Assembly: GCF_947499845.1 (NCBI RefSeq)
Contig: NZ_CANMPM010000001.1
Span: 62,001-126,000 of the forward strand
Direction: 5' to 3'
From: an uncultured Pseudokineococcus sp.
GTDB taxonomy: Bacteria > Actinomycetota > Actinomycetes > Actinomycetales > Quadrisphaeraceae
DNA: 64,000 nucleotides
Under the pieces are notes generated by a model. It was not told the origin of the DNA, did no database searches, and saw only the letters and a list, made by a program, of their open reading frames with translations. Numbering within the stretch: position 1 is the first letter of the stretch; each line of letters begins with the position of its first letter. Positions 1 through 8,586 of the stretch are shown here, piece by piece. A program made the position numbers and the translations under genes.

Positions 1-830
1 TCCGCGTCGTCGTCGGCGCGGCGGGCGTCAACCCGGTCGACTGGAAGGCCGTCCGCGGCGCCATGGCGGGCGCCTCCCCGGGCGACCCCGTGCCGGGAGG
101 CGCGAGGACGCCCGGCATGGACGTGGCGGGCGTCGTCGACGAGGTCGGCGACGGCGTCGGCGACGTCGCGGTGGGCGACCGCGTCGTCGGCTGGGCCGCG
201 TCCGGCGCGCTGGCCGAGCACGCCGTCCTCGAGGACTTCGCCCGGCTGCCCGAGGCCGTGGCGACGGAGCAGGCCGCCACGCTGCCGGTGCCGGGGGAGA
301 CGGCGCTGCGCGTGCTCGAGCTGCTCGACGTCGGCGAGGGCCAGACCCTGCTCGTCGACGGCGGGTCCGGCGCCGTCGGCATCGCCACCACGCAGATCGC
401 CCTGTCCCGCGGGCTGACCGTCGTCGCGACGGCGTCGGAGGCCAACCAGGACTTCCTGCGGCAGCTCGGGGCCGTCCCCACCACGTACGGCGAGGGCCTC
501 GTCGAGCGCGTGCGGGCCCTCGCGCCCGAGGGCGTCGACGCCGCGCTCGACGCCGCCGGCAAGGGGTCGGCCCGCGACCTCGTCGAGCTGGTGGGCGACC
601 CGGGGCGCGTCGTCACCATCGCCGACTTCTCCGCCGGCGACCTCGGCGTCGTCGTCAGCACGGGCGACGACCAGCGCGCGCGCCGGCTCCGCGAGGTCGT
701 CGACCTCGCGGCGCAGGGCGTCGTGCTCGTGCCGGTGGCCCGCACCTACCCGCTGGAGGACGCCGTCGCCGCCTACGAGGAGAGCGCCGGCGGCCACGTG
801 CGCGGCAAGCTCCTGGTCACTCCCCGCTGA
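1..830 (+). CDS. NAD(P)-dependent zinc-free alcohol dehydrogenase / quinone oxidoreductase (5' truncated by window edge)
   Basis: The reading frame is open from base 3 and begins with residues matching the substrate-side start of medium-chain reductases (AAGVNPVDWK), so the true start lies outside the window. The visible 276 residues hold the catalytic-domain segment and then the nucleotide-binding Rossmann motif GGSGAVG at about residue 120. No zinc-binding cysteine cluster is seen, which fits the quinone oxidoreductase (QOR) branch that reduces quinones or enones with NADPH. The C-terminus is the usual 'GHVRGKLLVTPR' type. The gene is followed 20 nt later by a strong hairpin. Substrate cannot be inferred. 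Confidence 0.85.
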   Translation, partial: RVVVGAAGVNPVDWKAVRGAMAGASPGDPVPGGARTPGMDVAGVVDEVGDGVGDVAVGDRVVGWAASGALAEHAVLEDFARLPEAVATEQAATLPVPGETALRVLELLDVGEGQTLLVDGGSGAVGIATTQIALSRGLTVVATASEANQDFLRQLGAVPTTYGEGLVERVRALAPEGVDAALDAAGKGSARDLVELVGDPGRVVTIADFSAGDLGVVVSTGDDQRARRLREVVDLAAQGVVLVPVARTYPLEDAVAAYEESAGGHVRGKLLVTPR

Positions 831-850
831 CAGCGGTCGACCACCTGGTG

Positions 851-890
851 CGCCGACGGGCGCGGCCCTGAGGGGCCGCGCCCGTCGGCG
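851..890 (+). terminator. Perfect 18-bp hairpin, probable terminator
   Basis: Arms 851-868 and 873-890 are exact reverse complements around a 4-nt loop (TGAG). It lies 20 nt after the stop of the oxidoreductase and before the mannosidase promoter region. It lacks a long T run, as is usual for GC-rich actinobacterial terminators. Confidence 0.75.
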
Positions 891-931
891 TCTCCCCTGA
901 TCGATGACGGACCCGGACGCCGAGGGCTCTC

Positions 932-960
932 TTGACATCGATGTCACAGGAGAGTTGGCT
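932..960 (+). promoter_or_regulatory. Operator-like palindrome over a candidate -35 box, upstream of the mannosidase
   Basis: TGACATCGATGTCA at 933-946 is a perfect 14-bp palindrome with the central CG typical of LacI-family operators. It overlaps a TTGACA hexamer at 932-937 that could be a -35 box; a plausible but poor -10 (TTGGCT) sits 17 nt further on at 955-960. Repressor binding here would block the promoter of the GH92-GH76 gene starting at 1024. The LacI-family assignment is inference from symmetry; no LacI gene is in the window. Confidence 0.6.
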
Positions 961-1023
961 CACTTCGCCCGCTTCGTCCTCGGAGCCGGCCCTGCTGGTC
1001 ATCGACGCCCAGGGAGATCCGCC

Positions 1024-4000
1024 GTGCTGAACGCCCGCCGCCCCGCCCTGCTCACCGCCGCCGCCGCGCTGGTGGCGGGCCTCCTCGTCGCGCCGGGCGC
1101 CTCGGCCGTACCGGCGCCACCGCCACCGGACGAGGGGTCGCTCACCGACCTCGTCAACCCGTTCATCGGGACCCAGGACGAGGGAAACACCTTCCCCGGG
1201 GCGTCCCTGCCGTTCGGGATGGTTCAGCTGTCGCCGGACGACGGGCACACCACGGGGTACGACTACACGCGCGACCGCATCCGCGGCTTCAGCGCGACGC
1301 ACATCTCGGGCGTCGGGTGCGGCCTGGGCGGTGACCTCCCCGTGCTGCCCACGACCGGCGAGGTGACCTCGACGGACTACGCGCAGTACGCGCTGCCCTT
1401 CTCGCACGACGGCGAGAGCGCCTCGCCCGGCTACTACACCGTGCCGCTCGAGGCGCCCGCGGGGACGATCACGGCGGAGCTGACGGCGACGACGCGCACC
1501 GGCGTCTCGCGCTACACCTTCCCGGAGACGGACGAGGCGACGGTCCTCGTCAACGCCGGCCAGGCGCTGCACCGGGTCGAGTCCAGCGACGTGCGGGTCG
1601 TGGGGGACCGCACGATCGAGACGACCGTCGTCGGCAGCGGCTTCTGCCAGGGCACCCGTCCGTACACGATGCACTTCACCACCACCTTCGACCGCCCCTT
1701 CGTCGAGGTGGGCACCTGGTCGGGCGACGAGGTCACCGCGGGCAGCACCGCGACGTCGGGCACCGACCGCCAGGGCGCCTACGTGCGCTTCGACGCCCGC
1801 GAGGACCGCACCGTCGAGCAGACGACAGCGCTGTCGTGGGTCGACGCCGACGGCGCGCGCGCCAACCTCGCGGCCGAGGGCGGCCGGAGCTTCGACGAGG
1901 TCCGCGCCGCGGCCGACGCGACGTGGGAGCAGCGCCTGGGCCAGGTGCGCGCCGAGGGCGGGACCCCCGAGCAGCGCCGGACCTTCTACTCGTCGCTCTA
2001 CCGCTCCCTGCTGACGCCGAGCGTCGCCACCGACGTCGACGGCCGCTACACGGGCTGGGACCAGCAGGTCCACGAGGCCGACGGCTTCACCTACTACCAG
2101 ACCTTCTCGCTGTGGGACACCTACCGGACCCAGCAGCAGCTGCTCTCCCTGCTGGCCCCGCAGGAGTCGCGGGACATGGCGCTGTCCCTCCTCGTGGTGG
2201 AGGACCAGGGCGGCTGGCTGCCGCGGTGGGCGTACGCCACGGTCGAGACGAACATCATGACCGGGGACCCGGTGACGCCCTTCCTCGTCTCCGCCTGGCG
2301 CCAGGGCCTGCTCGCGGGCCACGAGGAGGAGGCCTACGAGGCCCTGCTCGAGAACGCCGACGGCGTGCCGCCGGCCAGCAGCCAGTACAACGGCCGCGCG
2401 GGCAACGAGCACTACCTCGAGCACGGCTACGTGCCGCACGAGCCGCAGCTCTCGGGGAAGCCGGGCGACTACGACCTCCAGCACGGCGCCTCGGCGACCC
2501 TCGAGTACGCGCTCGCCGACGCGACGCTCTCGACGATGGCCGCCGCGCTCGGCCACGACGACGACGCCCGCCGGCTCGCCCTGCGGGGGCAGAGCTTCCG
2601 GAACCTCTTCGACCCGCGCACCGGATCGTTCCGCGCCCGGGACGCCCAGGGCCTCTTCGTCGGCCCGGAGGACCCGGCGGACGCCGTCGGCTTCCACGAG
2701 GGCACGTCGTCGCAGTACACGTGGCTGGTCCAGCAGGACCTCCAGCAGCTCGTCGACCTCCTCGGCGGCGAGGACGCCGCGAACGCCCGGCTGGACGGCT
2801 TCTTCGCCTACGACCAGCTGCTCGAGGACCCCGAGCGCACCGCCCGTGAGGTGTGGGTCAACAGCGCCTACGACTACTACGGGTTCAGCACCTACAACCC
2901 CCAGAACGAGCCCGACCTCCACGCGCCGTACGTCTACGGCTGGACGGGCCAGCCGTGGAAGACGACCGACGTCGTCCACGCCGCGCTGACCCTCTTCACC
3001 GACGGCCCGCAGGGCATCACGGGCAACGACGACCTCGGGACGATGTCGTCGTGGCAGGTCCTGTCCGCCATGGGCATCTACCCCTCGGTGCCCGGCACCG
3101 AGGTGTGGTCGCTGTCGACGCCGGTCTTCGACCGGGTGACCCTCACCCTCGACCCGCAGTGGTACCCGGAGGGCTCCTTCACCATCACCGCGCCCGGCAC
3201 GTCGGAGACCGACCGCTACGTGCAGTCCGTGCGCGTCGGCGGCCGCACCTCGCCGCGCACGTGGATCACGGGCGACGACATCCGCGCCGGCCGCGACGTG
3301 GCGTTCCAGGTGGGCCCCGAGCCCTCGCGCTGGGGCACCGACGTCGACCTGGCCCCCGAGCCGCTCGTCGACGGTCGCGTGCGCCGCAGCGACCTCGCGG
3401 CCGGCCTCGTGCCCGGGCGCACCGACCTCCTCGGCAGCGACGAGGACCAGGTCGTCGACCTCACGGCGACGCTCGTCGTCACCGACCCGGGCCGCCCGAC
3501 GGTGCGCCTCGACCTGACGGCCGACGAGCCGCTGCGGGCCGAGCTCGACCGCGACGTCCTGCGGGTCCGCTCCGCGGGGCTGCCGACGACGCAGGAGCTG
3601 CCGCTGCAGGTCGTCGTGCCGGCTGGGACGGCGCCGGGCTCCTACGACGTGCGCCTCTCCGCGCGCGACCGCGCCGGCGACGTCGTCGAGCGGACCGCCG
3701 TCGTCACGGTGGTCCCGCGCTGCGGCGAGCCGGGCGGGTCGTGCCCGGTGGACCTGTCGGGCGCCTACGACGTCGACGGCGTCGCGACGTCGGACGCCCG
3801 CGCCGAGGGCGACTTCGACGGCGGCGGCTGGAGCTTCCCCGCCGAGGAGCTGCCCGCCCCCGGGGAGCGGCTCGTGGGCGGCCGCACCTACGTCCTGCCC
3901 GAGACGTCCGGCACGGCACCGAACTTCGTCGCCGCCCGCGGCCAGGAGATCGCGTTCGAGCCGAGCTCGTACGCCGCCCTCGACGTCCTGCTCTCGGCCC

Positions 4001-5376
4001 ACAACGGCGACTTCGCCGGCGACGCCGTCGTCACCTACGCCGACGGGTCGACGTCGACGGCGCGCCTCACCGCCACCGACTGGGCCGCGAGCGGCCCGCG
4101 ACTGGGCGAGGAGACGGCGCTCACGGCGCAGGGGCGGTACTACCGCGACGGAGGTGGGGACGGCCTCACGGTGCACGTGTGGCACGACGTCCTGGCCGTG
4201 GACCCGGCCCGCGAGGCCGTGTCGCTGCGGCTGCCCGACGAGAGCCGCCTCAAGGTCATGGCGATCAGCGCCCGCACGCCCGCGGCCGCCGGGGAGCCCG
4301 TGGACCCGGCGGCGGACGCGCAGGAGGCGTACGCGGCGATGCAGGAGCACCTGCTCGCGGGCGACCGGTCGGGCCTGTACGCCGAGCGCGTGCCGGCGCG
4401 CGCCGGTGACCGCCCGTACTCCTTCGAGTGGCCGTTCTCCCAGGCGCACGTCGCGGCGCTCGACCTCACCGGGCTGCCGGGGGAGGCCGGCGAGGCGTAC
4501 GCCGACGACCTCGCGCGGCACGGGGAGGCGCAGGAGCTCTACTGGGACGCCTCCGGCAGCGCGACGGGACTGCCCGGCTACGACTCATACCCGCACGCCC
4601 CGTATGGCGACGGCGGGGACCTCTTCTACGACGACAACCTCTGGGTCGGTCTCGCGATGGTGCAGCAGCACCTCATGACCGGCGACGAGGCGGCGCTGGA
4701 GCGGGCGCAGCAGGTCTTCGAGCTCGCCGTCTCGGGCTGGGACGACGACCCGACGCACGCGGCGCCGGGCGGCGTGTTCTGGACGCAGCAGGCCGGGAAC
4801 CGCGACCGGAACACCGTCTCGACGATGCCGGCGGCCCAGCTGGCGGTGCGGCTGCACATGATCACCGGGGAGCAGCGCTACCTGGACTGGGCGCTGCGGA
4901 TGGCCGGGTGGACCGACGAGCACCTGCTGGGGGCCGACGGGCTGTACGCGGACCACCTGTCCCTCGACGGGACGGTCGAGCAGACCCGGTGGGCCTACAA
5001 CCAGGGCGTCCCCGTGGGCACCTACGCCCTCCTCTTCGAGGCGACGGGGGAGCAGCGGTACCTCCAGCACGCGCAGGAGGTCGCCGAGGCCTCCTACCAG
5101 CACTACGTCGTCGAGGGGCGCCTGGACGACCAGCCCCGCGCCTTCGTCGCCATCTGGGCGAAGAACCTCCTGCTCCTCGAGGCGACGACGGGCGGCACCC
5201 GCTACCGCGACGCGGTCACCGCGTGGGCGCAGCGCCAGCACGACGGCGACCTCGACGCGTCGACCGGCCTGTACGCCGGCGACGACGGCACCACGGAGCT
5301 GCTGGACCAGGCCGCGGTCACCCAGGTGCTCGCCGTCCTGGCGTGGCCGCAGGAGCGGGTGCGGCTCCTGTACTGA
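1024..5376 (+). CDS. Secreted two-domain mannosidase: GH92 alpha-mannosidase fused to GH76 alpha-1,6-mannanase
   Basis: This 1450-residue protein is predicted to be exported and to degrade alpha-mannan (yeast mannan or similar). The GTG at 1024 is chosen because AGGGAG lies 7 nt upstream and a signal peptide (RR, hydrophobic stretch, ASA) follows; the frame stays open upstream to 904, but through the operator. Residues about 40-760 are GH92, an exo-acting family that is often Ca-dependent: 'EGTSSQYTW' carries the likely acid Glu559, and 'GNDDLGTMSSW' the motif with the likely base Asp. A beta-sandwich region follows. Residues about 1110-1440 match GH76, with the adjacent Asp pair D1203-D1204 in 'YDDNLW' typical of its catalytic acids. 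The exo (alpha-1,2) plus endo (alpha-1,6) pairing in one chain would strip side branches and cut the backbone. Specificities come from family knowledge. Confidence 0.9.
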   Translation: MLNARRPALLTAAAALVAGLLVAPGASAVPAPPPPDEGSLTDLVNPFIGTQDEGNTFPGASLPFGMVQLSPDDGHTTGYDYTRDRIRGFSATHISGVGCGLGGDLPVLPTTGEVTSTDYAQYALPFSHDGESASPGYYTVPLEAPAGTITAELTATTRTGVSRYTFPETDEATVLVNAGQALHRVESSDVRVVGDRTIETTVVGSGFCQGTRPYTMHFTTTFDRPFVEVGTWSGDEVTAGSTATSGTDRQGAYVRFDAREDRTVEQTTALSWVDADGARANLAAEGGRSFDEVRAAADATWEQRLGQVRAEGGTPEQRRTFYSSLYRSLLTPSVATDVDGRYTGWDQQVHEADGFTYYQTFSLWDTYRTQQQLLSLLAPQESRDMALSLLVVEDQGGWLPRWAYATVETNIMTGDPVTPFLVSAWRQGLLAGHEEEAYEALLENADGVPPASSQYNGRAGNEHYLEHGYVPHEPQLSGKPGDYDLQHGASATLEYALADATLSTMAAALGHDDDARRLALRGQSFRNLFDPRTGSFRARDAQGLFVGPEDPADAVGFHEGTSSQYTWLVQQDLQQLVDLLGGEDAANARLDGFFAYDQLLEDPERTAREVWVNSAYDYYGFSTYNPQNEPDLHAPYVYGWTGQPWKTTDVVHAALTLFTDGPQGITGNDDLGTMSSWQVLSAMGIYPSVPGTEVWSLSTPVFDRVTLTLDPQWYPEGSFTITAPGTSETDRYVQSVRVGGRTSPRTWITGDDIRAGRDVAFQVGPEPSRWGTDVDLAPEPLVDGRVRRSDLAAGLVPGRTDLLGSDEDQVVDLTATLVVTDPGRPTVRLDLTADEPLRAELDRDVLRVRSAGLPTTQELPLQVVVPAGTAPGSYDVRLSARDRAGDVVERTAVVTVVPRCGEPGGSCPVDLSGAYDVDGVATSDARAEGDFDGGGWSFPAEELPAPGERLVGGRTYVLPETSGTAPNFVAARGQEIAFEPSSYAALDVLLSAHNGDFAGDAVVTYADGSTSTARLTATDWAASGPRLGEETALTAQGRYYRDGGGDGLTVHVWHDVLAVDPAREAVSLRLPDESRLKVMAISARTPAAAGEPVDPAADAQEAYAAMQEHLLAGDRSGLYAERVPARAGDRPYSFEWPFSQAHVAALDLTGLPGEAGEAYADDLARHGEAQELYWDASGSATGLPGYDSYPHAPYGDGGDLFYDDNLWVGLAMVQQHLMTGDEAALERAQQVFELAVSGWDDDPTHAAPGGVFWTQQAGNRDRNTVSTMPAAQLAVRLHMITGEQRYLDWALRMAGWTDEHLLGADGLYADHLSLDGTVEQTRWAYNQGVPVGTYALLFEATGEQRYLQHAQEVAEASYQHYVVEGRLDDQPRAFVAIWAKNLLLLEATTGGTRYRDAVTAWAQRQHDGDLDASTGLYAGDDGTTELLDQAAVTQVLAVLAWPQERVRLLY

Positions 5377-5415
5377 GCCCGGCACCGCTGCCGACCCGGG
5401 CGCCGCCGCGTCCTG

Positions 5416-5445
5416 CCGCCCGCCCCCGCTCACGGGGGCGGGCGG
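5416..5445. terminator. Bidirectional hairpin between convergent genes
   Basis: Perfect 13-bp GC-only arms (5416-5428 and 5433-5445) flank a CTCA loop, between the stop of the mannosidase (5376) and the stop of the minus-strand dehydrogenase (5453). It can serve both genes. Confidence 0.8.
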
Positions 5446-5452
5446 TCGCGCG

Positions 5453-6223
5453 TCAGGACATGTGCAGGCCGCCGTTGACGTCGTACGTGGCGCCGGTGAT
5501 GTTGCCCGCGTCCGGGCCGAGGAGGAAGGCCATGAGCGCGGCGACGTCGTCGACCGTGCCCACGCGCCCCACGAGGCCGGCGGCGGCCATGTCGGCGCGC
5601 CGCTCGTCGTCGAGGGGGCCGCCCATGATGTCGGTGTCGACGGGCCCGGGGCTCACGCAGTTGGCCGTCACGCCGAGGGGGCTCAGCTCGCGCGCGACCG
5701 CCCGCATGAGGCTGACGACGGCGCCCTTGGAGGCGCTGTAGGCGGACTTCGAGAAGGTGCCGCCGCCGCGCTGCGCGGACACCGAGGAGATCGACACGAC
5801 GCGCCCCAGGCCGCGGTCGGCCATCCCGCGGCCGAACCGCTGGGTGGCGAGGAAGACGCCGCGGGCGTTGACCGCCATGACGCGGTCCCACTCCTGCGGC
5901 GTCGTGTCGAAGAAGGCCGTCGGGGAGCTGATCCCGGCGATGTTGGCCAGGCCGACGACGGGGGGCAGCTCGGCCTCGACGCGGGCGGCCGCGGCGTCCA
6001 CCGAGGCGGGGTCGGAGACGTCGACGCCCACCCCGAGGGCGCGACCTCCCGCCTCGGCGATGCCGGCAGCGACGTCGGCGACGGCGCCCTCGTCGAGGTC
6101 CATGACGGCGACCGCCCAGCCCTCGCGCGCGAGGCGGGCGGCCAGGGCGCGGCCGATGCCGCGGGGCGAGCCCGCGCCCGTGACGACGGCGGTGCGCTGG
6201 TCGGGGAAGGGCGGGGTGCTCAC
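5453..6223 (-). CDS. Short-chain dehydrogenase/reductase (SDR)
   Basis: 256 residues, the usual classical-SDR length. The NAD(P)-binding motif 'TGAGSPRGIGRA' is near the N-terminus and the catalytic 'S...YSASK' motif (Ser, Tyr-x-x-x-Lys) is in the middle, with 'SPGPVDTD' after it. The GTG start at 6223 has GAGG close upstream; the frame stays open further upstream (to 6820), but that extension is Arg/Pro-rich shadow sequence over tandem repeats. It is divergent from a GntP-type permease, so it may oxidise or reduce a sugar acid or polyol that the permease imports; that link is inference. Confidence 0.88.
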   Translation of the reverse strand: MSTPPFPDQRTAVVTGAGSPRGIGRALAARLAREGWAVAVMDLDEGAVADVAAGIAEAGGRALGVGVDVSDPASVDAAAARVEAELPPVVGLANIAGISSPTAFFDTTPQEWDRVMAVNARGVFLATQRFGRGMADRGLGRVVSISSVSAQRGGGTFSKSAYSASKGAVVSLMRAVARELSPLGVTANCVSPGPVDTDIMGGPLDDERRADMAAAGLVGRVGTVDDVAALMAFLLGPDAGNITGATYDVNGGLHMS

Positions 6224-6500
6224 GGGGGCCTCCTGCTGCTCGGTGCTGCGTCGTCGGGGTGCTGCGTCGTCGGGGTGCTGCGTCGTCGGGGGGCTGCGTC
6301 GTCGGCGTGCGGCGTCGCGGGGAGGCGCTGGCTGCGCCCCCGGGCGACGCCGGCGTCGTCCTGGGTGCCCCGGGCGGGTCTCTCGGGTGGCCCCGGGGTG
6401 CGGCAGACGGTAGGCATCGCGCACGCACCGGGCATCCCGGCGCACGGGCGGGCGCGACGGCGCACCCGCCGGGACGACGACGTCCACCACGAGGCCGCTC
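6224..6500. repeat. 277-bp divergent gap with four 16-bp tandem repeats (6245-6308)
   Basis: The gap between the SDR and the permease contains four head-to-tail copies of a 16-bp unit (GCTGCGTCGTCGGGGT-like) at 6245-6260, 6261-6276, 6277-6292 and 6293-6308. The first two are identical and the last two differ at one base each. The array sits 22 nt upstream of the SDR start, in its leader or promoter region. The rest of the gap shows no open reading frame I would accept. Confidence 0.8.
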
Positions 6501-8015
6501 GTGGACCTGCAGCTGCTCCTCGCCCTCGTGCTCGGCATCGCGACGATCGTCGTGCTCGTCCTGCGGACGCGGCTCGACGCCTTCGTGGCGCTGCTCGTGG
6601 CCGCCCTCCTCACCGGCACCGTGGCCGGCTCGGCGCCCACGGACACCCTCGACTCGATCGTCGCCGGCTTCGGCAGCACGCTCGGGTCCATCGGGATCGT
6701 CATCGGCCTCGGCGTCGCGGTCGGCAAGATCCTCGAGGTCTCGGGCGCCGCGGACGCGCTCGCGAGGGCCTTCGTCCGCGCCCTCGGCCGCGGGCGCGAG
6801 CCCTGGGCCATGGGCGGCACCGGGGCCCTCGTCTCGATCCCCGTCTTCTGCGACTCCGGCTACGTGATCATGAACCCGCTGGCGCGCTCCATCGCCCGCC
6901 GCCGGCGGGGCGGCTACGTGACCCTGGCCCTCGCGCTCGGGTGCGGCATGACGCTGACCCACCACCTCGTGCCGCCGACGCCGGGGCCCCTCGCCGTCGC
7001 GGGGATCGTCGGCGCCGACCTCGGCGGCTTCATCCTCGTCGGCCTCGTCTTCACGCTCGTCCTGCTGCCCGTCGTCGTCGCGTACGCGCGGTGGGTCGGC
7101 CCGCGGCTCGAGGGCCGCGTGACCTCGGAGGTGCGCGAGGCCGTCTACGGACGGGCTGCCGGTGCCGGCGCGGGCGCGGGCGCGGGCGCCGCGGTGCTCG
7201 AGGAGGACGGGCCGAGGGGCGCGGCGAGCGACCGACGCGGGGGTGAGCGGGACGACGCGGCGGCGGAGGAGGACCCGGCCGCCGCGCTCGGCGAGCCGCC
7301 CGCCGGCGCCGGGCCGCACCGCGTGGGCACGCTGCGCGCCTTCCTGCCGCTGCTCGTGCCGCTGGCCCTCATCGTCGCCAACACCGTGGCCACCGCCGTC
7401 GACCGCAACGCGCAGGGCGTGCTCTCGGGCGACGAGGGGTACGACCCGTCCGGCCCGGTCGCGGTCCTCGCCTTCCTCGGCAACCCCGTGGTGGCGCTCA
7501 TCATCGGCGTGGTCATCGCCGTCTACGGGCTGCTGCCGCGGTGGACGACGCGCGACCAGGTGAGCGGCTGGCTCGCCCGGGCCGCGGCCTCGGCCGGGCT
7601 CATCATCCTCATCACCGGCGCCGGCGGGGCGCTCGGCCAGGTGCTGCGCGACTCGGGCGTCGGCCAGGAGCTCGCGGACGCCGTCGCCTCCCTCGCCCTG
7701 CCCGGGGTGCTCGTGCCCTTCCTCATCGCGACGCTCGTCCGGCTGGCGCAGGGCTCCGGCACCGTCGCCATGATCACGGCGGCGTCCGTGTCGGCCCCGC
7801 TCGTGGACGACCTCGGGCTCGCGCCCCTGGCCGCCGCGCTCGCCTGCTGCGCGGGCTCGATGGTGCTCAGCTACTTCAACGACTCCTACTTCTGGGTCGT
7901 CACGCGCTTCACCGGCCTCGAGGGCACGGCGGCGCTGCAGGGGTGGTCCGGCATCACGACGGCGGTGTGGGCCGGCTCGATCCCTCTGGTGCTCGTCGCG
8001 GGCGCCGTCCTCTGA
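6501..8015 (+). CDS. GntP-family permease (gluconate/organic-acid H+ symporter type)
   Basis: 504 residues, about 12 or more hydrophobic segments, starting 'VDLQLLLALVLGIATIVVL'. Conserved GntP features are present: 'IPVFCDSGYVIMNPLA' and 'HHLVPPTPGPLAVAGIVGADLG' in the first half and 'LVRLAQGSGTVAMITAA' and 'SYFNDSYFWVVTRF' in the second. A hydrophilic Ala/Gly/Glu-rich loop at about residues 215-275 separates the halves and is longer than usual. The family imports gluconate, other hexonates or similar acids. GTG start at 6501 with a weak GAGG upstream. Divergent from the SDR. Confidence 0.88.
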   Translation: MDLQLLLALVLGIATIVVLVLRTRLDAFVALLVAALLTGTVAGSAPTDTLDSIVAGFGSTLGSIGIVIGLGVAVGKILEVSGAADALARAFVRALGRGREPWAMGGTGALVSIPVFCDSGYVIMNPLARSIARRRRGGYVTLALALGCGMTLTHHLVPPTPGPLAVAGIVGADLGGFILVGLVFTLVLLPVVVAYARWVGPRLEGRVTSEVREAVYGRAAGAGAGAGAGAAVLEEDGPRGAASDRRGGERDDAAAEEDPAAALGEPPAGAGPHRVGTLRAFLPLLVPLALIVANTVATAVDRNAQGVLSGDEGYDPSGPVAVLAFLGNPVVALIIGVVIAVYGLLPRWTTRDQVSGWLARAAASAGLIILITGAGGALGQVLRDSGVGQELADAVASLALPGVLVPFLIATLVRLAQGSGTVAMITAASVSAPLVDDLGLAPLAAALACCAGSMVLSYFNDSYFWVVTRFTGLEGTAALQGWSGITTAVWAGSIPLVLVAGAVL

Positions 8016-8029
8016 GCGACGGCGCCCGC
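7998..8029. terminator. Bidirectional hairpin overlapping the permease stop codon
   Basis: Perfect 12-bp arms 7998-8009 and 8018-8029 with an 8-nt loop containing the TGA of the permease. It lies between convergent genes (permease stop 8015, cyanase stop 8047). Confidence 0.75.
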
Positions 8030-8046
8030 CACGGCCCCGAGGCGGC

Positions 8047-8523
8047 TCACCAGCGGTAGTCGAGGAACTTGCCGTCGAAGGTGACGACGACGCGGTCGCC
8101 GTCCGGGTGCGCCCGCCGGGAGATGTCGACCTTGAAGTTGATGGCGCTCATGATGCCGTCGCCGAACTCCTCGTGGATCAGCTCCTTCAGCGCCGGGCCG
8201 TAGACGGCCAGCGCCTCGGAGAAGCGGTAGATCGTCGGGTCCTGCAGCAGCTCGGGGTCGATGCCGCGCGCCGGCTGCTGCTGCAGCGCCTCGGCCACGG
8301 CGTCCTCGAGCCCGAGGAGGGCGCAGGCGGTCTCGGCCTGCTCGGCGCTCATGGGGTGCTGCCCGAGCAGCGCCGCCGTCGTCCGCACCAGGGGGGCGTC
8401 GAGGGCCTGGGCGATGGCGGCCCAGGTGAGGCCCTGCCGCACGCGGGCGGTGCGCACGAGCGCCGCGGCGTCGCGCCGGCTCATGAGCGGGGTGGTGGTC
8501 GGGGCGGTCGTCGTCGTGGTCAC
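8047..8523 (-). CDS. cynS: Cyanate hydratase (cyanase)
   Basis: 158 residues, standard cyanase length. Cyanase converts cyanate plus bicarbonate to carbamate and CO2; carbamate then yields ammonia and CO2. The N-terminal helical HTH-like domain ('LTWAAIAQALDAP') is followed by the C-terminal catalytic segment with the conserved Arg and Glu in 'YRFSEALAVYG' and the Ser in 'IMSAINFK'. GTG start at 8523 with AGGAG upstream. It is downstream of the FNT channel gene on the same strand (63-bp gap), so the two are likely co-transcribed from the GlnR-box-bearing promoter region near 9.6 kb. Confidence 0.96.
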   Translation of the reverse strand: MTTTTTAPTTTPLMSRRDAAALVRTARVRQGLTWAAIAQALDAPLVRTTAALLGQHPMSAEQAETACALLGLEDAVAEALQQQPARGIDPELLQDPTIYRFSEALAVYGPALKELIHEEFGDGIMSAINFKVDISRRAHPDGDRVVVTFDGKFLDYRW

Positions 8524-8586
8524 GGGTGCTCCTGTCGTCGTCCGGGGAGGGGCGGTGGTCGTCGCGGCTGCAGGACGGGGCGCTGC

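Noticed and set aside
904-1023. An earlier start of the mannosidase at 904
   Set aside because: It would place the operator palindrome and -35-like box in the coding region, whereas 1024 has AGGGAG and a signal peptide.
817-4521. A 1234-codon open frame on the minus strand opposite the mannosidase
   Set aside because: Arg/Gly/Val-rich translation with no domain and no ribosome site; it arises from the GC-biased codon use of the plus-strand gene.
5453-6820. A longer (455-residue) version of the SDR
   Set aside because: The added N-terminal part is translated from the tandem repeats and the promoter-side gap and has no SDR character.
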